Shown: piece after piece, positions 42,149-52,975 of the stretch
Numbering within the stretch: position 1 is the first letter of the stretch
How the letters are laid out: each line of letters starts with the position of its first letter
NCBI RefSeq assembly: GCF_000745965.1
Contig: NZ_JQKI01000022.1
Span: forward strand, 1-64,000
Length of the DNA stretch: 64,000 nt
Direction: 5' to 3'
Origin: Edaphobacter aggregans DSM 19364
GTDB taxonomy: Bacteria; Acidobacteriota; Terriglobia; Terriglobales; Acidobacteriaceae
The notes under the pieces: generated by a model
Seen by the model: the letters and a program-made list of their open reading frames with translations, nothing else
What the model was told of the DNA's origin: nothing
The model's database searches: none
Program-made: the position numbers and the translations under genes

Positions 42149-43222
42149 TCATCCCCTGAGTGCGAGGACGAGCGAAGTGACGATGATGTTGAGGATGGCG
42201 ACGGGGAGCAGGAACTTCCAGCCGAAGGCCATCAGTTGGTCGTACCGGAAACGGGGAAGCGTGGCGCGTACCCAGATGTAGAGCAGAAGGAACCCGAGGA
42301 CCTTGGCCACGAACCAGAGGACGGGGAAGATGGCCGAGAGGATGGGGCCGCCGAAGTTGTCGGGGAGCAGGTGGCCGAGAGGGCTGGACGGGCCGCCGAA
42401 GAAGAGCAGCGTGGCGACGCAGGCAACGGTGATCATGTTGGCGTACTCGGCCATGAAGAACATGGCGAACTTCATGGAAGAGTACTCGGTGTGGTAGCCG
42501 GCGACGAGCTCGGATTCGGCCTCGGGGAGATCGAAGGGAGCGCGGTTGGTCTCGGCGTAGGCGGCCATCAGGTAGATGAAGAAGGCGACGAACTGGAAGC
42601 CGCCGAAGATGTTCCAGGAGAGCGCGCCGTGGGTGGACTGGACGTCGACGATGTCCCGGAGGCGGAGCGAGCCGGCGCGGAGGACGACACCGACGAGTGA
42701 GAGGCCGAGGGCGAGCTCGTAGCTGATGACCTGCGAGGTGGCGCGCAGGGAGCCGAGCAGGGCGAACTTGTTGTTCGAGGACCAGCCGGAGAGCGCGATG
42801 CCGTAGACGCCGATGGACGTGATGCCGAGGATGACCAAAAGGCCGATGTTGACGTCGGCGATTGTCCCCATGTCGACACTGATTCCATTTGCCGTGATAT
42901 GCGTGACTGCTCCGAAGGGAACGACGGCGATCGAGATGAGCGCGCAGGTGAGCGCGATGATGGGGGCGAGGATGAAGAGGGGGCGGTCGGCGGCCATGGG
43001 GATGAGGTCTTCTTTGAGGAAGAGCTTGATGCCGTCGGCGAGGGGCTGGAGGAGGCCGAAGGGGCCGACGCGCGAGGGTCCCCAGCGATTCTGCATGCGG
43101 CCGAGGACCTTGCGCTCGAGCAGAACGGTGTAGGCGACGGCCATCAGGGTGATGACGAGCACGACGACGATCTTGAGGATCGAGAGCAACAGGAATGTCT
43201 GGAAGTCGGTGAGGTGGCTCAC
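42149..43222 (-). CDS. nuoH: NADH-quinone oxidoreductase subunit H
   Basis: 357 residues. The N-terminus LLERKVLGRMQNRWGPSRVGPFGLLQPLADGIKLFLKED carries the family motif, and NRAPFDLPEAESELVAGYHTEYSSMKFAMFFMAEY is the quinone-site region (Glu-rich loop). Eight or nine membrane segments. It links the peripheral and membrane arms. ATG at 43222. Confidence 0.95.
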   Translation of the reverse strand: MSHLTDFQTFLLLSILKIVVVLVITLMAVAYTVLLERKVLGRMQNRWGPSRVGPFGLLQPLADGIKLFLKEDLIPMAADRPLFILAPIIALTCALISIAVVPFGAVTHITANGISVDMGTIADVNIGLLVILGITSIGVYGIALSGWSSNNKFALLGSLRATSQVISYELALGLSLVGVVLRAGSLRLRDIVDVQSTHGALSWNIFGGFQFVAFFIYLMAAYAETNRAPFDLPEAESELVAGYHTEYSSMKFAMFFMAEYANMITVACVATLLFFGGPSSPLGHLLPDNFGGPILSAIFPVLWFVAKVLGFLLLYIWVRATLPRFRYDQLMAFGWKFLLPVAILNIIVTSLVLALRG

Positions 43223-43250
43223 GGTATTTGCTCTTACTCCTGTGTCAGCA

Positions 43251-45635
43251 TCATTTGGCTGCGGTGTGGATCTGGATCAGCGACTCATTGGCCTGGTAGC
43301 GCTGAACGTCGTTGAGGGCGGGTGAGAAGCGGCCCAGGGTTCCGGAGGTGAAGAGGCCGTCGCCGGAGGGAAGCACGAGGTCGCGGCGGGCGGCGGCGGA
43401 AGCGGTAGCGGCTGGCTCGAGGTGTTGATCGTTGCCGCTGAGCAGCTGCAGGCGGAGAAGGTTGTAGCCGGGGACGAGGCGCTGGATCTCGTCGAGGATG
43501 GCGAAGGGATCGAAGGGCGAGAGCTTGGGCTCGAGGTTGTTGGCGGTGAGCCAGACGGCGTGCTGGTCGGCCTCGCCCGAATGCACGCCGCGGGACTGGC
43601 CGAGGTCGGCGCGGATGCCCTGGGTCTGTTTTCCGAAGGGAACGAGGGACTTGATGTCGTCGCCCACCTTGTCGGCGACGCGGACGATCATCTCGAAGTC
43701 GGAGCGTACGCCGGCACGGTCGCCAGCCTTCTGGACGAGCTGGAGGTCGCCGTAGCTGTTGGTGACCGAGCCTGCCTTCTCGTAGAGGTTGGCGGCGGGA
43801 AGGATGACGTCGGCCAGCTGCGCGGTCTCGGTGAGGAACATCTCGTGGACGACGACGAAGGTGTCCTTGAGGGCGGCGGGGTCGATGTTGTAGCGGGAGA
43901 TGGGGTTGGAGTTGACGACGTAGAGGGCGGAGAGCTCGCCGCGGCCGGCTGCCTCGAAGATCTGGAGCATGTCGAGGCCAGGTTGTGTGGGAGCGTTCTG
44001 CTCGGCGTAGGGTCCCGGGTTGGTGACAGGGACGTAGCCGGGGAGCATGTCGGGGAGCAGGCCCATGTCAGCTGCGCCGCGGGAGTTGACGTAGTCGGAG
44101 AGGAGAGCGAACTTCGCGCCGGGGATGGTGAGGCCGAAGTCGATGAGACGCTTGAGGTCGGCGCCGCGATGCTCGGAGCCGATGAGGATGAGGAGCTTCT
44201 CCTCGGCCTTGACGGCGTCGCGGAAGGAGTTGAGGGCGTCGGCGTTGGTGGACGCGGATGAGGCGGAGGCGGCGTCTCCAGCGAGGTAGGCGGCGAGAGC
44301 GCCGTAACCGAAGGGCGCTAGCTGGAGGAAGGCTTTAGCCTGACGGCGAAGTTTGATCTTCTCGGTGTTGGCGATGTAGAGGCGGGCTTTGTGGAGGCGG
44401 ACGTCGGTGCGGAGATTCCAGGCGGTGCCGGGGGCCTGGTTGGTGGGGTCGCCGCCGACGATGAGGACTGCGGGGTAGCTCTGAGTATCGCGCAGAGAGG
44501 CGGTGCGGTTCTTCTGGCCAGAGAGCGCCTGGGCGAAGGTGACGTAGTCAGCGGTGCGGTGATGGTCGATGTTGTTGGTGCCGAGGACGGTGCGGGCGAA
44601 CTTCTGGAGGAGGTAGGCCTCCTCGTTGGTGAGGCGGTTGCCGCCGATGACGCCGATGGACTTGCCACCCTTTGCGTCGCGCAGCTCGCGGAGCTTCTTG
44701 CCGGTGTGGTGGAAGGCCTCCTCCCAGGAGACTTCCTTGAGGGAGCCGTCGGACTGACGGACGAGCGGAGCGGTGATGCGCTCCGGGGAGTTGGCGAAGT
44801 CGAAGGCGTAGCGGCCCTTGTTGCAGAGGAAGTCGCCGTTGATGCCCGACTTGTCACGGTTGTCGCCGCGAACGATCTCTGCGCCGTCGGAGGTGGAGCG
44901 TACGCCGAGGGTGGTCTTGCAGCCGTCTCCGCAGTGAGTGCAGACGGTGGCGACGTGGTTCATCTCCCAGGGGCGGGTCTTGTAGCGGTAGGCGCCGCTG
45001 GTCAAAGCGCCTACCGGGCAGGCATCGATGCACATGCCGCACTGCTCGCAGTCGAGGTGGGCGAGGTGGTCGGGCGACTGCGCGGCGGGGATGTTAGGCG
45101 CAATGACGGCTGACGAGCCGCGGTTCTGGATGCCGAGGGCGAAGACGTCCATGCCCTCGCCGCACATGCGAATGCAGCGGTAGCAGAGGATGCAGCGGGG
45201 GCGGTCGAAGTAGACGACAGGGGACCACTGCTGCTCTTCGCGGTGGTTCTTAGCTTCGGCGTAAAGGCTCTCGCCGGCGCCGTACTTGAAGGTCATGTCC
45301 TGCAGTTCGCACTCGCCGCCGGCGTCGCAGACGGGGCAGTCCAGAGGGTGGTTGCCGAGCAGGAGCTGAATGGTGGCCTTGCGGGCCTGCGCGATCTCAG
45401 GGGTCTCAGTCTGGACGACCATGCCCTCGGTGACGGGGGTGGTGCAGGCGGTCTGGAGCTTGGGCATCTTCTCGACGCGAACGACGCACATGCGGCAGGC
45501 GGCCTGGAGCGAGAGGCCGGGGTAGTAGCAGAAGGCGGGGACCTCGATGCCGGCGGCTTTGCAGGCGTCGATAAGCAGCGTGCCCGCCGGGGCGGTGAGT
45601 TGTTTGCCGTCTACTGTGAACTTTACGTCTGGCAT
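43251..45635 (-). CDS. nuoG: NADH-quinone oxidoreductase subunit G
   Basis: 794 residues. An N-terminal [2Fe-2S] ferredoxin domain (CYYPGLSLQAACRMC) is followed by the His-Cys3 [4Fe-4S] site (DCPVCDAGGECELQD). Then come two [4Fe-4S] sites (CILCYRCIRMC and CEQCGMCIDACPVGAL) and a further CTHCGDGC site typical of the molybdopterin-like domain. The C-terminal part is the non-catalytic molybdopterin-like fold and ends in a formate-dehydrogenase-like region. The start at 45635 overlaps nuoF end by one position. Confidence 0.94.
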   Translation of the reverse strand: MPDVKFTVDGKQLTAPAGTLLIDACKAAGIEVPAFCYYPGLSLQAACRMCVVRVEKMPKLQTACTTPVTEGMVVQTETPEIAQARKATIQLLLGNHPLDCPVCDAGGECELQDMTFKYGAGESLYAEAKNHREEQQWSPVVYFDRPRCILCYRCIRMCGEGMDVFALGIQNRGSSAVIAPNIPAAQSPDHLAHLDCEQCGMCIDACPVGALTSGAYRYKTRPWEMNHVATVCTHCGDGCKTTLGVRSTSDGAEIVRGDNRDKSGINGDFLCNKGRYAFDFANSPERITAPLVRQSDGSLKEVSWEEAFHHTGKKLRELRDAKGGKSIGVIGGNRLTNEEAYLLQKFARTVLGTNNIDHHRTADYVTFAQALSGQKNRTASLRDTQSYPAVLIVGGDPTNQAPGTAWNLRTDVRLHKARLYIANTEKIKLRRQAKAFLQLAPFGYGALAAYLAGDAASASSASTNADALNSFRDAVKAEEKLLILIGSEHRGADLKRLIDFGLTIPGAKFALLSDYVNSRGAADMGLLPDMLPGYVPVTNPGPYAEQNAPTQPGLDMLQIFEAAGRGELSALYVVNSNPISRYNIDPAALKDTFVVVHEMFLTETAQLADVILPAANLYEKAGSVTNSYGDLQLVQKAGDRAGVRSDFEMIVRVADKVGDDIKSLVPFGKQTQGIRADLGQSRGVHSGEADQHAVWLTANNLEPKLSPFDPFAILDEIQRLVPGYNLLRLQLLSGNDQHLEPAATASAAARRDLVLPSGDGLFTSGTLGRFSPALNDVQRYQANESLIQIHTAAK

Positions 45636-46964
<1,329 letters not shown>

Positions 46965-47474
46965 TTACTTCACGTCCTTTCCCTTGCCGGCGCGGTAGGT
47001 CTCGATGATCTCGTCGACCTTTGCGGTGGTGAGGTTGTCGTGGAAGTCGTAGTTGACCTGTATGGCCGGGGCCCAGCAGCAGGCTCCGATGCATTCGACC
47101 TCTTCGAGCGAGAAGGTGCCGTCGGGGGTGACCTCTTTGTGGCCGATGCCGAGCTTTGCCTTGCAGTGGTCGAGGATCTCGTAGCCTCCGCGCAGCATGC
47201 AGGAGATGTTGGTGCAGACCTGCACGTTGTACTTGCCCGCGGGTTTGGTGCGGAGCATGGAGTAGTAGGAGAGGACGTTGCGGACGTCGAGTTCGAGCAG
47301 GTCGAGACGCTGGGCGATCTCGGTGACGACGGCATCGGAGATGTAGCCGACCTCGTCCTGCGCGTAGAGCAGCATGGGAACGAGGGCGGAGCGCTTGACT
47401 GGGTAGATAGTTACCAGGTGGTCGAAGCGTGCGGCTGTCTCGGGAGTGAAGATCGAATTTGTAATCGTGCTCAT
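46965..47474 (-). CDS. nuoE: NADH-quinone oxidoreductase subunit E
   Basis: 169 residues from ATG 47474 with AGGAAG upstream; a longer frame runs through repeat copy C and is rejected. The thioredoxin-like [2Fe-2S] ligands are VCTNISC and ECIGACC. It pairs with NuoF in the NADH dehydrogenase module. Upstream lie copy C of the dispersed repeat (47497-47541) and a hypothetical gene. Confidence 0.94.
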   Translation of the reverse strand: MSTITNSIFTPETAARFDHLVTIYPVKRSALVPMLLYAQDEVGYISDAVVTEIAQRLDLLELDVRNVLSYYSMLRTKPAGKYNVQVCTNISCMLRGGYEILDHCKAKLGIGHKEVTPDGTFSLEEVECIGACCWAPAIQVNYDFHDNLTTAKVDEIIETYRAGKGKDVK

Positions 47475-47496
47475 CGTGTGACTTCCTGGGCGGTAA

Positions 47497-47541
47497 GGGG
47501 AAGCAGATTTCTCCACTTCGCTACGCTCCGGTCGGAATGAC
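47497..47541 (+). repeat. Dispersed intergenic repeat, copy C
   Basis: About 45 bases starting GGGGAAGCAGATTTCTCC and ending CGGTCGGAATGAC. Same family as A and B, lying inside the nuo operon between the hypothetical gene and nuoE. Confidence 0.65.
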
Positions 47542-47549
47542 AACCAAAA

Positions 47550-47855
47550 CTAAGACTCACTCATCATCTCCCGCGCCAGTTGTTCGGCGGCAAGGTCCAT
47601 CTCCTGGGTGGTTCCATTCAGTTTAACCGTTCCGTCTTCTTCTAGCGAAAAAGAGGAGCGATTGCCTTCGCTGTCTTCGATGAGGTCATGCGTGAAGCGA
47701 AGCCAGCGGCTGGCAACGCGAAGCGTGATCTCGTCTGCACCGACCTCGACGACTGCGTGATGCCGGCTGTTGAGTCCGTGGGCGGCGGAGTAGGAGCGAA
47801 GCAGCGACGCCCAGGAGGTCCAAAGTTCGCGGTGCAATGGAAGAGACACATTCAA
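47550..47855 (-). CDS. Hypothetical protein within nuo operon (1)
   Basis: 101 residues, ATG 47855. Mixed alpha/beta with an acidic C-terminal helix (MDLAAEQLAREMMSES). No known domain. Its start overlaps the stop of the next gene upstream by 4 bases (ATGA), so it is translated with it. It interrupts the usual nuoD-nuoE order. Confidence 0.6.
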   Translation of the reverse strand: MNVSLPLHRELWTSWASLLRSYSAAHGLNSRHHAVVEVGADEITLRVASRWLRFTHDLIEDSEGNRSSFSLEEDGTVKLNGTTQEMDLAAEQLAREMMSES

Positions 47856-48328
47856 TGTTGATTCTTTGGCTCCAGAGTCTCTTTAAAATCAGCTATACAT
47901 GCCTTGGTTCGGTGCTGCGGTGCAGTTATTAGTTTCAAGGCGCTTTTTGCTACAAATGCCGGCTCATTGCTGCCCTTGGCAAAGATATCCATTTCGATAA
48001 GAGAAACGTTTCCGAATTTATCCATGCCGTAGTGGTGGCTAAAGACAGCCGTAATATCAGCATCATCCTTTGATGTTGCGATCGTGAACCTACCCCAAGT
48101 CTTGAACTGATCATATGCAGTATCAAGGACATGCTGATCACCTGTCTGATTGACCAAATAAATCCTCTTGGCCGCGAGTACTACGGTAGGAAGTGGAGTC
48201 TTAGGCTTAGAAAGCAACGGGCTGCTCAAGATGCCAAGAATCACGACTTCTGTGGCAATAGTGCGCCAAAACCCCAATCCCTTATTCAATTTCTTAGCCT
48301 CTCGGAATCTAGCGGTCGATGGCCCCAA
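47852..48328 (-). CDS. Hypothetical protein within nuo operon (2)
   Basis: 158 residues. A single hydrophobic segment near the N-terminus (RTIATEVVILGILSSPLL, about 22-40) suggests a signal anchor. The rest contains KRIYLVNQTGDQHVLDTAYDQFKTWGRFTIATSKDDADITAVFS, which resembles periplasmic proteins with a Gly/Thr beta fold. The start lies within the last bases of nuoD (20-base overlap). Function unknown. Confidence 0.55.
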   Translation of the reverse strand: MGPSTARFREAKKLNKGLGFWRTIATEVVILGILSSPLLSKPKTPLPTVVLAAKRIYLVNQTGDQHVLDTAYDQFKTWGRFTIATSKDDADITAVFSHHYGMDKFGNVSLIEMDIFAKGSNEPAFVAKSALKLITAPQHRTKACIADFKETLEPKNQH

Positions 48329-49568
48329 GCACGATGTCGATGGAGCCGATCACGGCGACTACGTCGGCGAGCAGCCGGCCTTTGCACATTGTCTCTAGAG
48401 CCTGGAGGTTTGCGTAGTCGGCGTTGCGCATGTGCACGCGGTAGGGCTTGGCGGTGCCGTCAGAGACAACGTAGTAGTTCATCAGGCCGTGCGCGGCTTC
48501 GACAGAGCTGGTGGCCTCGCCTGCGGGAACGGCAAATCCCTCGGTGACGATCTTGAAGTGATGGATCAGCGACTCCATCTGGGTCTTCATCTGTTCACGG
48601 TCGGGAAGGATGATCTTGGGGGCGTCGGCGACGATGCGGCCCTCGGGCATGCCGTCGAGCGCTTGCAGGCAGATCTTGACGGACTCGCGCATCTCCTGCA
48701 TGCGGAGGATGTAGCGAGCCCAGACGTCGCTCTCCGTCGTGACGGGTACCTTGAACTGGAATTTCTCGTAGCTCGAGTACGGCATGTCGCGGCGTACATC
48801 GAAGTCCACTCCCGCTGCACGGAGCACGGGGCCGGTGACGCCGAGGGAGATCGCGTCCTCGGGCGAGATATAACCGACACCCTTGAGGCGGTTGATCCAG
48901 ATGGGATTGTTGTGCAGCAGCGTCTCGTACTCGTCGATCTTCGAGGGGAAGTCGAGGAGGAAGGCGCGGATGGAGTCGAAGAGACCGAGCGGCGGCTCTA
49001 GGCTGACTCCGCCGATGCGGATGTAGCTGGTCATCATGCGCTGGCCGCTGACGGCCTCGAAGATGCGCAGCAGCTTCTCGCGCTCGCGGAAGCAGTAGAG
49101 GAAGACGGTGAGCGCGCCGATGTCCATGGCGTGGGTGCCCAGCCAGACGAGGTGCGAGTTGAGCCGCATCAGCTCGTTGAAGAGCACGCGCAGCCACTGC
49201 GCCTTCGGTGGAATCTCGAGATCCAGCAGCTTTTCGACCGCGAGGGCGTACGCCGTGTTGTTGGTCATCGGCGAGAGATAGTCGATGCGGTCGGTGAGCG
49301 GAACGACCTGCTGGTAGAACTTGGCCTCGCACGTCTTTTCGATCCCGGTGTGGAGATAGCCGATGTCGGGGGCGAGGGAGACGACGGTCTCACCGTCGAT
49401 CTCGAGCACGAGACGGAGCACGCCGTGCGTGGACGGGTGCTGCGGGCCCATGTTGATGACCATGGTCTGGTCGGCGATGGGGTCGTTGCCGTGTTTGTGG
49501 CGCTCGGCGTCGGCGATGACTTCATCGATGCCGGGAACGATCTGGTCGGGAGCGGCGATGGGTGCCAT
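48309..49568 (-). CDS. nuoD: NADH-quinone oxidoreductase subunit D
   Basis: 419 residues. The 49-kDa subunit family: MGPQHPSTHGVLRLVLEIDGE, DIGYLHTGIEKTCEAKFYQQVVPLTDRIDYLSPM and the quinone-site part FLYCFREREKLLRIFEAVSG. The ATG 49568 overlaps the nuoC stop. Confidence 0.95.
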   Translation of the reverse strand: MAPIAAPDQIVPGIDEVIADAERHKHGNDPIADQTMVINMGPQHPSTHGVLRLVLEIDGETVVSLAPDIGYLHTGIEKTCEAKFYQQVVPLTDRIDYLSPMTNNTAYALAVEKLLDLEIPPKAQWLRVLFNELMRLNSHLVWLGTHAMDIGALTVFLYCFREREKLLRIFEAVSGQRMMTSYIRIGGVSLEPPLGLFDSIRAFLLDFPSKIDEYETLLHNNPIWINRLKGVGYISPEDAISLGVTGPVLRAAGVDFDVRRDMPYSSYEKFQFKVPVTTESDVWARYILRMQEMRESVKICLQALDGMPEGRIVADAPKIILPDREQMKTQMESLIHHFKIVTEGFAVPAGEATSSVEAAHGLMNYYVVSDGTAKPYRVHMRNADYANLQALETMCKGRLLADVVAVIGSIDIVLGAIDR

Positions 49569-50050
49569 TAGCGGTAGCCCTCCACGGGGTAGTCCTTGCG
49601 CAGGGGATGGCCCTGCCAGTCTTCGGGCATCATGATGCGGCGGAGATTGGGATGGCCGCCGAAGTGTATGCCGAAGAGGTCGAAGACCTCGCGCTCATAA
49701 AAGTTGGCCGAGGGCCAGAGGGAGGTGATGCTGTCGAGCGCGGCGTCGTCGCCGGCGAGGCGGACGGCGAGGCGCAGGCGGCGCTTGAGCGGGATGGACA
49801 GGATGCTGTAGCTGACCTGGAAGCGGGGCTCGGAGGGGTACCAGTCGACGGCGGTGACGTCCTCGAGGAAGTTGTAGCCGGCGGCCTTGAGGGCCTTGCA
49901 GGCGGCGATGATATTCTCGCGGTCAACGGTGACGGTCAGCTCGGCGCGATCGTACTTTGCGGCGGTGGCGAGGTCAGAGAGTGCCTTGAGCGCGGGCTCC
50001 TCGGGGAACTTGTCGAAGACGGCCTGTGTGTCGAGGATAGCGGGTTCCAT
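49568..50050 (-). CDS. nuoC: NADH-quinone oxidoreductase subunit C
   Basis: 160 residues from ATG 50050. The 30-kDa subunit motif FYEREVFDLFGIHFGGHPNLRRIMMPEDWQGHPLRKDYP is clear. It overlaps nuoA and nuoD at both ends (TAATG), so there is no room for nuoB between nuoA and nuoC. Confidence 0.94.
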   Translation of the reverse strand: MEPAILDTQAVFDKFPEEPALKALSDLATAAKYDRAELTVTVDRENIIAACKALKAAGYNFLEDVTAVDWYPSEPRFQVSYSILSIPLKRRLRLAVRLAGDDAALDSITSLWPSANFYEREVFDLFGIHFGGHPNLRRIMMPEDWQGHPLRKDYPVEGYR

Positions 50051-50463
50051 TAGAGATCTCCCTTGTCGGTGGACCAGTCGAGGATGCCCTTCTTCCAGAC
50101 GTAGAAGAGGCCGACGGCGACGAAGCCGAGATAAACGAGCATCTCCCAGAAGCCAAACATCTTTGAGCCGGTGATGGCGGGCAGGCGGCGGAATATGACG
50201 GCCCAGGGAAGCATGAAGACTGCCTCCACGTCGAAGAGGATGAAGAGCATCGCCACCATGTAGAAGCGGACGGTGAAGCGGCCACGGGCGTCGCCGACGG
50301 GGTCCATGCCGCACTCGTAGGGCCCGGCCTTGGTGCGCGAGTTCTTGTGCTTTCCAACGAGGAAGGAGACCCCTACCATTCCGCATGCGAGGCCAAGGGC
50401 GACCAGTATTTGCAGGACGAGCGGAAGATAGTTCCAGATGTAGGGGTAAGTTTGCATGGCCAT
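50050..50463 (-). CDS. nuoA: NADH-quinone oxidoreductase subunit A
   Basis: 137 residues, three membrane helices. The GPYECGMDPVGDARGRFTVRFYMVAMLFILFDVEAVFMLPW segment is the NuoA/ND3 loop and helix with the conserved Cys. ATG at 50463, first gene of the operon. Confidence 0.95.
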   Translation of the reverse strand: MAMQTYPYIWNYLPLVLQILVALGLACGMVGVSFLVGKHKNSRTKAGPYECGMDPVGDARGRFTVRFYMVAMLFILFDVEAVFMLPWAVIFRRLPAITGSKMFGFWEMLVYLGFVAVGLFYVWKKGILDWSTDKGDL

Positions 50464-50520
50464 CTTTGACTCTAAGTTTGCGGTTGTCCAGTGTCAAGCT
50501 AAACGCCCGGTATTGTGCGG

Positions 50521-51465
50521 CTATCGAAGCATTTGTGCGTAGGCGTCGATGATGCGGTCTCCGAACTGCGCGGCGACGAGACCGGCGGCGGCGAGAAAGC
50601 TGCCGAAGGGCAGTTTTGTGAACGCTCCTGCTCGCCGGCGCGCGAGCAGGACGACGGCGTAGAGGCTCGCGGCGAAGGCTCCGAGGAAGAGCGAGAGGAT
50701 GGCTGGCCAGAAGCCGAGGAAGGCCGCGATCATCGCAAGGAGCTTGACGTCGCCGAGGCCGAGCCCTTCCTGATGCCGGAGAGTGCGGTAAAGCCAGCGA
50801 ATGGCCAGAAGCAGAAGAACGACGCCAACGACGGCAAGAAGACGGCCGCCGATGAGCGCCTCGGGGCCGGTAAGGAAGACGTTGCCGGGATTGGTGGTTG
50901 CGCCTGCGCTGGTGATGTGGATCTGGCGAGTGAGGACAATCTGCTGCTCGGTGGGCCCGAGGAAGATGGCCTGCGTGCAGATGAGGAAGAGGCCGGCCGC
51001 GATGCCGGTGAGCGTGAAGGCGTTGGGAAGCAGGCCGGTCTGCCAGTCCATGACGATGAGGCCGATGAGGAGGAAGCCGAGTATGGTTACGGCGAGATTG
51101 GCGATGATCGCGAGCGGAGCGTAAGACGACGGGGCGCTGTGCGTAGGGTCGTAGAAGTAGAAGCGCAGTACTGTGTAGAGACGCGCAGCCTGAACGGCGA
51201 ACCAGAGGCCGCAGGTGAGTTCGACCAGCGGATAGCGCCAGGGGATGGGTTGGTGGCAGTCGCGACAGCGTCCGCGTAGCACAAGCCAGCTGAGGACTGG
51301 GATGTTGTCGAACCAGCGGATGAAGGCTCTGCACTGTGGGCATCGTGAGCCTGGTCGAACGATGGATTCGTGACGCGGCAGTCGCGCGATGCAGACGTTG
51401 AGGAAGCTGCCGAAGACGAGCCCGAGGAGGAAGCCGATTGCTTCGTAGATGATGCGGGGGGTCAC
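50521..51465 (-). CDS. Prepilin peptidase (A24 family)
   Basis: 314 residues, with eight membrane segments. The N-terminal methylase-type zinc site is CPQC/CRDC (Cys42, 45, 67, 70). The catalytic aspartates lie in IVMDWQTGLLPN (Asp140) and GLGLGDVKL (Asp239). It cleaves and N-methylates type IV pilin or type II secretion pseudopilin precursors at the inner membrane. Adjacent genes are nuoA and a porin, so its pilin system is elsewhere. Confidence 0.93.
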   Translation of the reverse strand: MTPRIIYEAIGFLLGLVFGSFLNVCIARLPRHESIVRPGSRCPQCRAFIRWFDNIPVLSWLVLRGRCRDCHQPIPWRYPLVELTCGLWFAVQAARLYTVLRFYFYDPTHSAPSSYAPLAIIANLAVTILGFLLIGLIVMDWQTGLLPNAFTLTGIAAGLFLICTQAIFLGPTEQQIVLTRQIHITSAGATTNPGNVFLTGPEALIGGRLLAVVGVVLLLLAIRWLYRTLRHQEGLGLGDVKLLAMIAAFLGFWPAILSLFLGAFAASLYAVVLLARRRAGAFTKLPFGSFLAAAGLVAAQFGDRIIDAYAQMLR

Positions 51466-51486
51466 GCAAAAAGTATACGGCGACGA

Positions 51487-52917
51487 TTAGAAGTCGACGT
51501 GCATGCGAACGGCTTCGACGAGGACGGGACCGCGGTCTTTGTTGTAGCCAGGATGGTCGACGAACTGGAGATCGAGGGCGTAGTAGAGGCCGCGCCAGGC
51601 GTGCAGCGTGTAGTAGCTCTCAAAAATGTCTTCGCGTGCGTAGTTGAGGTTTCCGTCACCAAGTATAAAGCCCAGGCCGCCGTAGCGGAGGTAGTTCTGG
51701 TGGTCGCGCTTAATGGCGTTGGAGACGAAGGCGAGGCCGATCTGGTCGTTTGGCCGGGAGAAGGCACGGCCGGAGTAGTCGGCCCCGAGGGCAACGGTCT
51801 GGTCGACTTCGGTGTAGGCGAAGGACTCGTGCTGGCCCTCGTTCCAGCCGACGCGTGTGAAGACGCGGAGATTCTGGGTGAGCTCCTGCTCGGCGTTGAG
51901 CGTGAAGCCGTATTTGACGGCGCTGAATTTGGCGTGGGCGGAGATATTGGGTTTGGGGTCCTGTCCGGAGAGATAGGCGTTGACGGCGTCGCGATAACGG
52001 CCCATGTGGGCGTGGTTGACGAAGCTGAGGACGCGGACGGTGCCCTTGCGTTGGGGCGAGACGAGATGACCGAGGAGCGATTTGCGCAGCTCGAACTCGA
52101 AGTTCTGTCCGTTGGCGCGGCTGAAGGCCCAGTCGAGGTCGATGCCGTTGGCGACCGTAGGCATGGCGGCGAGAGCGTAACGGGCCGACCAGGAGCGGTC
52201 GTGGTATTCGAGGACTGCGGCATAGGTGTAGCCGCGAGTGTCGGCGGCGTAGTCCCAGGCGCCGTTGTTGTCTGTGGTCCAGTTGAGGAACTGGAGGTGG
52301 CTGTCGGAGCCGATGCTGTTGGTGTCGAAGTAATCGGGGAGACTCATCTTGCCGATGTGGAGCTCAAAGCGTCGCTCGGGAACCTGCGTCGATAGCGAGA
52401 AGGGCGTGCGTTCGGCTTCGACGAGCTCGCGGGTTAGGCCGATGGTCTGGTGGATCTGAACGCGGGCGAGATAGGGTTTGGAGCCGAGGCTCGGGTTGCG
52501 GACGACGTCGAGGTTGGTGAAGCCGCCGAGACCGAGAGCCTGGCTGACGCCGCGACCGCCGGCCGATTCGAAGTCGGCGATGAAGTCGGTGGCGTAGCGG
52601 GGATTGCGGTTGACCTGGTAGCCGAGGAAGAGGGTGCCGACGAGCGAAGTCTTGTATTCGCCGCGTCCCTGCAGGCTGTTGGGGCCGTCGTACGGCGAGT
52701 GAAAGGGAGCGTGCGCCTGAAAGACGATATTTGCCTGTCCGGCGATGAAGTAGCGTGTGCGATCCGAGTAGGGAAAGATGGTTGTCGGGGCTTCGGCGAA
52801 GGGTGCGTCGGGAAGGGTTGTTTGCGCGCCAGGCTCGGCGGCTACAAGGTCTCTCGGCTGGCCATAGATCGGCGAGGAGAAGAGCAAGAGAAGAAAAGCC
52901 TGGAGGAACTTTGTCAA
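51487..52917 (-). CDS. Carbohydrate-selective porin, OprB family
   Basis: 476 residues from a TTG at 52917, chosen because TKFLQAFLLLLFSSPIYGQ is then a full signal peptide; the longer frame (532 residues) adds a doubtful N-terminus and the ribosome binding site is poor, so the start is uncertain. The mature part has the OprB beta-barrel pattern: alternating aromatic/Gly strands such as FEFELRKSLLGHL, RVFTRVGWNEGQHESFAYTEV and NLNYAREDIFESYYTLHAWRG, ending in Phe (VRMHVDF). Outer membrane. A long 5' leader with an 11-bp hairpin precedes it. Confidence 0.82.
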   Translation of the reverse strand: MTKFLQAFLLLLFSSPIYGQPRDLVAAEPGAQTTLPDAPFAEAPTTIFPYSDRTRYFIAGQANIVFQAHAPFHSPYDGPNSLQGRGEYKTSLVGTLFLGYQVNRNPRYATDFIADFESAGGRGVSQALGLGGFTNLDVVRNPSLGSKPYLARVQIHQTIGLTRELVEAERTPFSLSTQVPERRFELHIGKMSLPDYFDTNSIGSDSHLQFLNWTTDNNGAWDYAADTRGYTYAAVLEYHDRSWSARYALAAMPTVANGIDLDWAFSRANGQNFEFELRKSLLGHLVSPQRKGTVRVLSFVNHAHMGRYRDAVNAYLSGQDPKPNISAHAKFSAVKYGFTLNAEQELTQNLRVFTRVGWNEGQHESFAYTEVDQTVALGADYSGRAFSRPNDQIGLAFVSNAIKRDHQNYLRYGGLGFILGDGNLNYAREDIFESYYTLHAWRGLYYALDLQFVDHPGYNKDRGPVLVEAVRMHVDF

Positions 52918-52975
52918 AGCGTCGTGACCGGCCGTTGGAATGAGTATCCGAAAAAACGATGAATTGAATGCAAGA

